DNA of 64,000 bases from Nilaparvata lugens. Its lineage: Eukaryota > Arthropoda > Insecta > Hemiptera > Delphacidae. The notes under the pieces were generated by a model. That model ran no database searches, was not told the DNA's origin, and saw only the letters and a list, made by a program, of their open reading frames with translations. The position numbers and the translations under genes are program-made. The stretch covers positions 17,182,135-17,246,134 of the forward strand of contig NC_052505.1 in NCBI RefSeq assembly GCF_014356525.2. The letters are read 5' to 3'. Of the stretch, positions 56,250-64,000 are shown in pieces. How positions within the stretch are numbered: the stretch's first letter is position 1; every line of letters begins with the position of its first letter.

Positions 56250-59200
56250 CTATGTTGATAATTATCCAACAATTGGAAGATTTTGGGGTGAAGTAGAGCA
56301 TATCCTTCTTAAAGAAACTATCAATTTTGGAAAAAAAGTCATGAGGAATCATTCAAATACAAGTATGACAAGGCATGAGTAGAAGTTAGATTCTGTCAAC
56401 TTTGTGAAGATGTATAATGCTCGCGGAAGTTATCTTTGTTATCATTCTGTATTTCAGAATTGCTCTTGTATTGAACCAAACCACTTTTTTGAAGAGGGGA
56501 ACCGCGAGCTGTGAGTCAGCCACCCTCGAAAGCATGACTTGAGTTTGTATAATAGTTTAGCGACAAAGTTCTTCTTTTATTGTTCAAGAGATTCACATCT
56601 CTGTCCCATTCAGGATTTCCATTGGTCCATAGCTTTCCAAATTCTCCACGTCCCTTCCTTGTCTAACAGTTTCCACCCCATTTCCAATCTGACAGAGAGC
56701 GATGCAAGCTTGGGGTGACTTATAAGAGGGTCAAAACACCCCTATTTCATCCTTCCATAGAACCATAAATATGGTTGTAATGGTATTAGGAATGAAGCCC
56801 CTCTCTGCTCCACCATTGTGAACCTCCATTTGTTTCCATGAATTGAGAGTGCACCATTATCCTCCCCCTAGCTTTTTCCTCCCCGAAATTATTTTTTTAA
56901 CTGTTGAAGTGTAATCCATAATTATTATTGATGCAATTTCCCATCCAATTGAGATGTTGAGTCACTGGAGCGTAGATATATCTTGTAAGTGTAGTATAGC
57001 TCATCCCATTCTAATATAAGTTCTATCATTGATAATTGCTGGAGAATAATTCTGGTACATAGCCTACAAGATTTATCATCGCCTCGCTTATATATCTTCC
57101 AATTAGAGCTAATTCCGATTGATTAATGTTTATGTTCTAGCTGATTTTGATCCAAACTGAATACGGTACTGGTTTTGATTGATGATGATGATTTTTCGAA
57201 AATGCTCTATTGAGATATTTGTGTTCCATTAGTTGAATTCTCTACATTAAAAAACATCTTATGAATTAGGATGTATCAAGAAATGGAAGCTGTACTACAA
57301 TACTAAATTCTCAAATTATGAATATAAAATTGAAACAATATTCTAGTCAGTGGATTTGAGAGGAGATATCTGAGAAGGTTCTTTCCCTGAAAGTTGAATT
57401 ATACATGAACGTTTGAAAAGTTTCTGCTTTTGAAGGTTCCATGTAGCACTTTTCTAATTGAGATGAAGCATATTTATTTGTTTTTATTTGAAATACTTAC
57501 TAGTTCTAACGAATTATTTTTGTAGGGGACATGATGAATTGATATTATAGTAATCATAATTGACTTATCAATCCATATAATAATCTATTCACCATATTTT
57601 TATTGTATTTATTCGCTTGGGAGAATGATTTTTGAAGTTGAAACAATCACTCCTATCACTTCCTTATCAATCTATATCAGTCTATAGCGATATGCTGCTC
57701 ATGAATGATTGTAATGAAATTAAGTGATTTATGAATGCTATTATGAACTTATTCTATTAAGGGAACGAAAAAAGCTTATACCACAGATCTAACCACAGAT
57801 GTTTACCTAGTCTATGATTCTACCAAGTTCATGCTGAAAATATATGAAAAGATTTCAGTCTCTCAATAAATACTCTTTGTTATCGCTATCCTAATTTACT
57901 TCACTCTTCAGTTCGTTTTTCTTTAGAAACTATGATAAAATCGTACTTCTAAAGTGGAAAGAAACGTGGCACTCCACGTTTATCGTGAACAATAATAAGC
58001 AATCAAGTACACGTTCCCCTATCAAGTAAGTGTAAAATTCAAATAAAAGATTTGAAAGCGGGGTCAATCAACTTGATTTTTTAGTAGAGTTATCAAACTA
58101 TCACCGTATGCTTGTTGCATGCATTTGGTTGCTTGATGCTCCAGAAATTAATCCCACTTTTGAGTTTCTTATGGGGTTTAACTCGACTAACGATGAATAA
58201 GGAGAATGATAAATTGTGGACTATCTTTTCTTCATTTTTATCATTGGGTGATACTTGAAATGGAACAGCAAACAAGTGTTGCTGTTCTTACATGAATTTT
58301 TTCAACAATCAGGAATTTATTTTGTAATTTCAATGAATAAATAATCGATGCATGTAATCTCCAGTATAGGATATCATTTCACTATTGAATTACTCGTAGC
58401 TAGGAATGATTGATATATTCGTAATAATTTCTCAACTCCCAAGAAGCTGATATGTGTTTCTTAATTATCCTTATCACTATTGATTTACTCTTAATGATTA
58501 CTCTTACCATTGAATTATAAACCTAGTAAACTACCGTTAATATAATTCATATCACATCTCAATGGACAAATACAACATAATATCGTTCTAAGACAATTTT
58601 AGTATTAAATTTAAAACTGATTTCAACGGTCCAACAAGTTCCTGGGGATCATATTATTCTACCAAGAAGAGTCATTGTCAAATATTTTTAAACAGGAAAT
58701 AATCGTTACTAACAATAACATCATACGAATTTCAATATCATAATACCAAGATAGTAATAGTGTTGTAATGATAGTGATATTCATAGATCATAGTGATGAT
58801 ACCGCATGATATTGACTGTAATAGTATGATGAATGATGATATTGATAGTGACGGTTATATTTTTTTTGATAATTCAGTAGTTGGCATGGAACTCATTAAT
58901 GGAACTCAACACTTCAGGGATTCTTCTGATTAGGATACATGTAAATCCACAACCCGTACTGAGGTTGTTCCACTATGGAAGTTTAGAAGCAATAGATTGA
59001 TGAGTGTTGAATAAGATTGTTTGATATGATGAAATGATAATAATATATTATTATCTATTATCTCAAGTTTGGAACACCATAATGAATGACAATGAGATGT
59101 AAAAATTGGTTTCTAATATTTTAAAACATTCTCCCAGTACATTTTCATTCGTACGTTACAGTATGTGGCTAATGATGAGGAATAATCAAATCTAATTAAT

Positions 59201-59760
59201 AAATTGATACTTGATTTTTTCACATATCAGAGGTAGAATATAATATTATACTAGATACAAACTACTTCTCAAAATAAAGAAAAATATAGTTTCATACATG
59301 CATTGAAGAAATCTGACAATGCAGATTATTCTAAATCTACATTTTGAATCTTAATCATATATATCCTAGCAGTAATACTTTATTTGTTGTCAAAGTGGAG
59401 GGTGATTAATTAATATTATAGCAATTTTTTTTATAAATATTCATTCTATTTGTTAAGTGACAATGGTTTCCATGATCATGCCCATTGAGAACTCACTCAT
59501 TCAACAGCAATAATAATAAATGTAAACTAGGACTCATACAATGTGAGACAATGTAAGAATACAATAAGAAGAATTAAAAAAACAACAATTGTAATATGAC
59601 GTAAACACAGAAGACGTTCCTTGTAGAAACTAAAAGACTTGTTTCAAAATGCATAAGGAAGGGGTGTCTTGAGAAGACTATTCCTGCAAACAAGATAATG
59701 AATCGGTTGGAGTGACACAAATTTGCCATTCAAAGAGCGCTTTTAAAAGAAAATCAATTT
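56250..59760. other. Non-coding DNA
   Basis: Mixed AT-rich sequence. 56,480-56,900 is somewhat GC-richer. No gene, RNA or repeat could be supported. Confidence 0.5.
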
Positions 59761-60340
59761 ATGCACAGTAAACATGCTGATCAGGTAGCTACCGTGCTTG
59801 AATGAAAGAGCCGGCTTGTTTCAACGTTATCCGGTCGTAGTACTACTATACGTTCGGTAATGGAAATGAATGAGAGTCGAGATAAGCTAATGGACAGAGG
59901 CGATGAAATTGAATAGTTGCGTGAAAAAATGAATGAGTGAGCACCGTGCTTACTACTCGCAAAGTGGTGAATGAGATGGTAATGTTTACAAACCTCAGCC
60001 GGTTCCGTGATAAGAGGCACCCACTGATAAGAAGAAAACGAAAGTACACTGATCACTTTCGGGATACAGAACAACCGCAGATCGCGTCTGCCGGGAGTTG
60101 GGCAGTTAACTGAACTACAAGATTGTAGTTAACTGAACAAGACTGTCGCAGCAGACGTTTCGTCTCCTGACCCCTACTCCACCTCATCAGAACAAGTCCC
60201 CCAAACAAAAAAGAGCGAGAACGGTGTGAAAAGAGACTCGCGCTACAGATGTGCGACTTCACACCTCTGCACTCCCACTCACTCGTGCCTAATTCCGATA
60301 ACAACCGAGTATTGCCGAACACCTGTTTCCACGTTTTCCC
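59761..60340. other. GC-richer patch of unknown role
   Basis: Composition is closer to 45-50% GC than the surrounding DNA, with CpG words (GTCGCAGCAGACG, TCTGCCGGG). A short direct repeat of GTAGTTAACTGAAC/CAGTTAACTGAAC type lies at 60,101-60,140. Several minus frames are open but overlap in different phases, so none is called. Confidence 0.3.
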
Positions 60341-60584
60341 ACCACAATTTGTTCGTGGAAAAAGTGGTCATGTTCTGAGAGAATGATGCTACAAGTCGGT
60401 TTTGTTTTTCTGGTTTCAAAAATCGTGGTGTCCCCACCCAGAGAGGACTTGTGAAGAAGTCTTCCCTTTATCAATACAGAGAACAAAACATTAATTGGAA
60501 TTACTATGCACAGTTTTGTGCTTCGGCGATTGTATTTTTCAAAAAGTAAATGTTCCATGCAAATGTAACTTTTGCCATAGCCAT

Positions 60585-61290
60585 TCAAAAATAATTACGA
60601 CACCACAACATAATTTCATACTCATAGTTTGTAGCCAATGAATCATTGAATCGATGTAGTTCCTATGATTTTTAATTTTTATGAGAATTACAATAGAAAC
60701 GAAGGGAATCCAATAGCCGGAAACATAATTTTCATTATTTCCTCTTGAAGGAGCGTGTTTGGCCATTTAACGATAATTTATTACTAGGTCTCATCATGAT
60801 TTCATACTCATAAATTGAAACCAATGAATCATTAAAACGATACATTCCTTAGAGTTCCTATCGTTTTGATGATAATCACTATAGCATCGTGAGAAATCCA
60901 TTTGCTGGAGATTCTATTTTCAACTTTATTTCCTCTTGAAGGAATGTGTTTGGCAATTTAACGATAATTACTAGGTCTCATCATAATTTCACACTCATAA
61001 AAATTGTAGCCAATAAAAATTGAAACGATTTACAGTTCGTTTGGTTCTGATGAGAATTACAATAGTAACGAAGTAGATCCAATTGAAGAAAATTCAATTT
61101 TTAATATTCTACTTCCCTTTGAAGAAATGTGATTAGCAATTTGACAATAATCATATACATATCATCATAATCACGTACTTTTGACAAATAAATCATTGAA
61201 TCCATGTATTGGTTGTAGTTCGAATGACTTTGATGACAATTACGATAGCAACAGAGGGAATTACAATAATTATTCGGCTGTTCTGAATTA
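60585..61290. repeat. Degenerate tandem array, about four units of 187 bp
   Basis: GTAGCCAATGAATCATTGAA (60,630) recurs in altered form at 60,817, 61,004 and 61,180, and TTTCCTCTTGAAGGA at 60,740, 60,931 and (as TTCCCTTTGAAGAA) 61,114. The order GATGAGAATTACAATAG(C/A)AACG is also kept. Units are perhaps 70-80% alike. Confidence 0.85.
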
Positions 61291-61571
61291 TTCGAAACAG
61301 AATCATTCGCTAGTGACATTAACTTCCATCTCCTAGTCATATCCAAGCCTGCCAGTTCTCAGTATACATTTGATTCCTATTGTACTTGGATTTCTCCAAG
61401 GGTGAGGGAGTAGGCCTACATAGTCCCCCTCACAAAACATGTAATGGAGAGTGTCGCAAATCACAAATGATGGATTTCCTACATTTATTCTTACTTTAGA
61501 ATTGCAAATGCTATGCAGCATCTCTTGTTGCTTCCTTCCTGCATGATTTCTTCCTGCTTGATTCTGTTCTC

Positions 61572-61970
61572 CATGATATTGTCAAGATTTCAGTACTGAC
61601 TCATTTCACGTCAACGCAATACTTAATCATCATGTCTAAAAACTACATATGACACTATTCACCACTGTACAGCACAATTTAAGATATATGTACTTTGTAT
61701 GTGATGATAGTACTGTGAAAATATGTTAGAACAACCTTGTATGCAAAATAGTAGCCAATAAAGAAAAGGTTCTTCATGATATTTTCATGATTTCAGTACT
61801 GACTCATTCCATGTCAATACAAAACTTATCCATCATGTCTATATACACAGATAAATAACACTATTAATAACTGTACAGCACAATTTAAGATATATGTTTT
61901 GTATGTGATGATAGTACTGTGAAAAGGTCTTGGATCTACCTTGTATGCAAAACAGTAGCCAATAAAGACA
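61572..61970. repeat. About 204-bp tandem duplication, two copies
   Basis: CATGATATT...TTTCAGTACTGACTCATT starts at 61,572 and 61,775. Both units contain CTGTACAGCACAATTTAAG and end in GTAGCCAATAAAGA. Confidence 0.9.
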
Positions 61971-62280
61971 AGGCTTCATTCTTCGGATGGAAGTGTTTGA
62001 ACTATTTTACAGGTTCAACCAATTTACCTAGGTAACCAATACATTCTATAACTAGTAGTTCTGTGAACAGTAGACCTCACGCAGTATTCTCATCCACAAG
62101 TACCTGATTGAAACTATAGACCTTATGGAAATACAGCAATAGACTGGCTTCTCCACACATCTGTGTAATCACTTGTCAGCTGATTTATGATGAATAATTC
62201 TATAGTCTGATTTTTACTCTAATATTGGCGTATGAAGGAGGCTCCTTTTTCCTTTTTTATTATACTTGAAATGCAAAATT
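61971..62280. other. No feature seen
   Basis: AT-rich DNA between the tandem duplication and the LINE tail. Confidence 0.5.
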
Positions 62281-62284
62281 TCCA

Positions 62285-62475
62285 AAAACCTTGTATATAC
62301 GTCGACGCGCAATTAAAAAAGGAACATAACTGTCAAATTTCATGAAAATCTATTACCGTAAATGTGCAACATATAAACATATAAACATATAAACATCTAA
62401 ACATTCAAACATTAAGAGAAATGCCAAACCGTCGACTTGAATCTTAGACCTCACTTCGCTCGGTCAATTAAAAAA
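62285..62475 (+). mobile_element. 3' tail of an RTE-type LINE with an ACATATAA minisatellite
   Basis: AATTTCATGAAAATCTATT, then (ACATATAA)n at 62,368-62,398, then AAGAGAAATGCCAAACCGTC and GACCTCACTTCGCTCGGTCA. This order is a familiar 3' UTR pattern of hemipteran LINEs as I remember them. No coding part remains. Confidence 0.5.
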
Positions 62476-64000
62476 ACTCAGTATTATTTTTGTTACATCC
62501 ACATTTATTGGACTTGTACTCAAGACTGCAGTTTCGTGTTGAAATCATCACATCTTCAGCTCTCCTATCATTCTAGGATGTATTCTGGGTATTGGGTTCA
62601 ACCACATCCTATTCTATCTGGCTAGATATATGATTTTGATGTGAAACATTTGATGCTAAATTGGAGAATCAACCTAGTAAAAAAAGAAACTGTTATTTTC
62701 AATAGCACTGTATTCCAATGGTATGACAATATCAATGGCTTTTTCTTTTCATTATGGAAAAATATGATATCCCCTCCCATACAATCAAATTATACTCAAC
62801 CGATAAATTAATCGAAGAAACTTTATCGATAACAATCATCCAGGTCGATGTTAATAGCCTACTCCGTATCCATATAGAATAGAATGACTGCCTTTATTTT
62901 ATACCTGGGAGGGCGTAGTTAGGGCGCAGTCGGCCCTCTCTTACACTTAACCCTGATATAATATGAGGAATACAGATGATTATTTGATTTTTACTACTAC
63001 TACTACTACACAAGATAGTATTGACGGCTGAAATTGCGAATTTTGCAAATTTGGAATTGCTGGATTAGTTATTCTCCTAGAGAAAGCAATAAAAAATTTA
63101 TGGATTCGAAACATTAATGATAGAATATTGTGAATTGCGGTAGTGTATTCAGAATTGTGGGAAATAGGGACGATTTAAGTGAGTTACTGCACATAATTCA
63201 TGTAGTATATAGTGGGCTGCAGTTGCGGAGGAAATCTTCAAAGGGTAATTTGCTGTGGCGCGCAGAAACAACAATGGACAATCGAAGTCTCTTTACTGCA
63301 GTTTAAAAGATCCTTTAGTGCGACATAAACTCCAAGTATTCGCCTACATACTATCTCAGAGTAAGTTACCGGTTTTGAGATGTATGGAGTAATTTTGTTC
63401 ATTATATTAATAATATGATTGTCTAGGAAAACTTTCTGTCATTTACTTAAACTACCCACATTTTCTTCCAAATGATAGTTTTATGCTCCACAAAATAGGT
63501 ACTGCACAGGGTTTCTTTATTGTCTTGGATGTGATGTCTCAATTGGATTATTCAAGAGAGACTTCAAGCTGTAGAACCTTAATATATGTCATCATTTTTA
63601 TCGTAATGGGAAAAGGAATTGGACGAACTTTCCCATGAAATATATAAGTTGCATAATGCCGTAAATATAACATCTTCTTCAGCACAGTATCAAAATGCAA
63701 GAGCAGCTTGAAAGAAGATTCGTATTTTGTAATCATTTCGATCTTTGATTAGAGTATCCGCAATGCCCAAGAGTAATACGGTTATAAGTGTGTTGTCCTC
63801 TTATAAACTTCTAACTCAAGGATGAAAAATATTTATTCTTCAATCCTTAAAGTCTGAAATAATTGGTTTCTAATATGCTTTTCCATATATCACCTCAGGA
63901 TAATCGAATTGCTACGATATTACTTTTCTCAGTTATGCTCTACTATTATGGCCTTCTCTGTACATTCTCTTCTTGAAGAGGCTTTATGCTACTCCGTATC
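62476..64000. other. AT-rich non-coding DNA to the window end
   Basis: Only a short (TAC)n run at about 62,993-63,008. No gene supported. Confidence 0.5.

Noticed and set aside
56250..59760. Possible host gene to the right of the retrotransposon
   Set aside because: Only short AT-biased frames, with no paired splice signals and coding composition.
1..64000. CRISPR arrays, bacterial operons, rRNA, prophage
   Set aside because: No regularly spaced short repeats with unique spacers, no Shine-Dalgarno-led gene runs. The composition and mobile elements are those of an animal genome.

Overview
This is an AT-rich, repeat-laden stretch of animal nuclear DNA, most likely from an insect. The density and type of fold-back MITEs, RTE-like LINE tails and the LTR element suggest a hemipteran of the planthopper kind; that assignment is inference from repeat style, not from a marker gene. 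No bacterial features, rRNA, tRNA or CRISPR array are visible. No complete host gene can be recognised. The few exon-like pieces (about 4.8-5.0, 9.84-9.94, 12.95-13.47, 33.5-33.8 and 41.7-42.1 kb) are low-confidence candidates, so the window is probably intergenic or intronic.

Layout. 0-7.6 kb: plain AT-rich DNA with a 56-bp tandem duplication, an inverted pair of repeat arms (3.7-4.1 kb), a GC-richer patch near 5.1-5.45 kb, a LINE 3' tail (5.64-5.94 kb) and the first copy of a short family with a hammerhead-ribozyme-like core (6.2-6.34 kb). 8.3-9.6 kb: a TTAA-flanked hairpin MITE, then a LINE/SINE-type repeat interrupted by another MITE. 14.35-15.38 kb: a nested fold-back about 1 kb long, with two further inverted-repeat elements inside it. 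16.8-24.1 kb: a TA-flanked MITE, a C-rich tract able to form a minus-strand G-quadruplex, several short segmental tandem duplications (249, 123, 312 and 56 bp) and a 618-bp hairpin with a MITE at its centre. 24-33 kb: mostly featureless. 34.8-38.0 kb: a TA-flanked MITE next to a 2.46-kb solo LTR. 40.8-41.6 kb: a degenerate 155-bp tandem array, followed by a GC-rich block ending in a consensus splice donor.

The dominant feature is a nearly intact 8.6-kb LTR retrotransposon at 47,626-56,245 on the minus strand. It has 2.5-kb LTRs, a 4-bp ATAT target duplication, a PBS matching the 3' end of insect tRNA-Lys, and one Gag-like ORF of 455 codons. There is no protease, reverse transcriptase, RNase H or integrase, so it is a gag-only non-autonomous element that would need pol from a relative. 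A solo LTR of the same family lies at 35,562-38,025, also flanked by ATAT. The host sequence next to the insertion, together with the first 205 bp of the LTR, is duplicated at 44,439-45,997, so that duplication post-dates the insertion. Between the two copies lie two small LINE reverse-transcriptase fragments in opposite orientations.

56.3-64 kb is largely unremarkable, with two imperfect tandem arrays (60.6-61.3 and 61.57-61.97 kb) and a LINE 3' tail near 62.4 kb.
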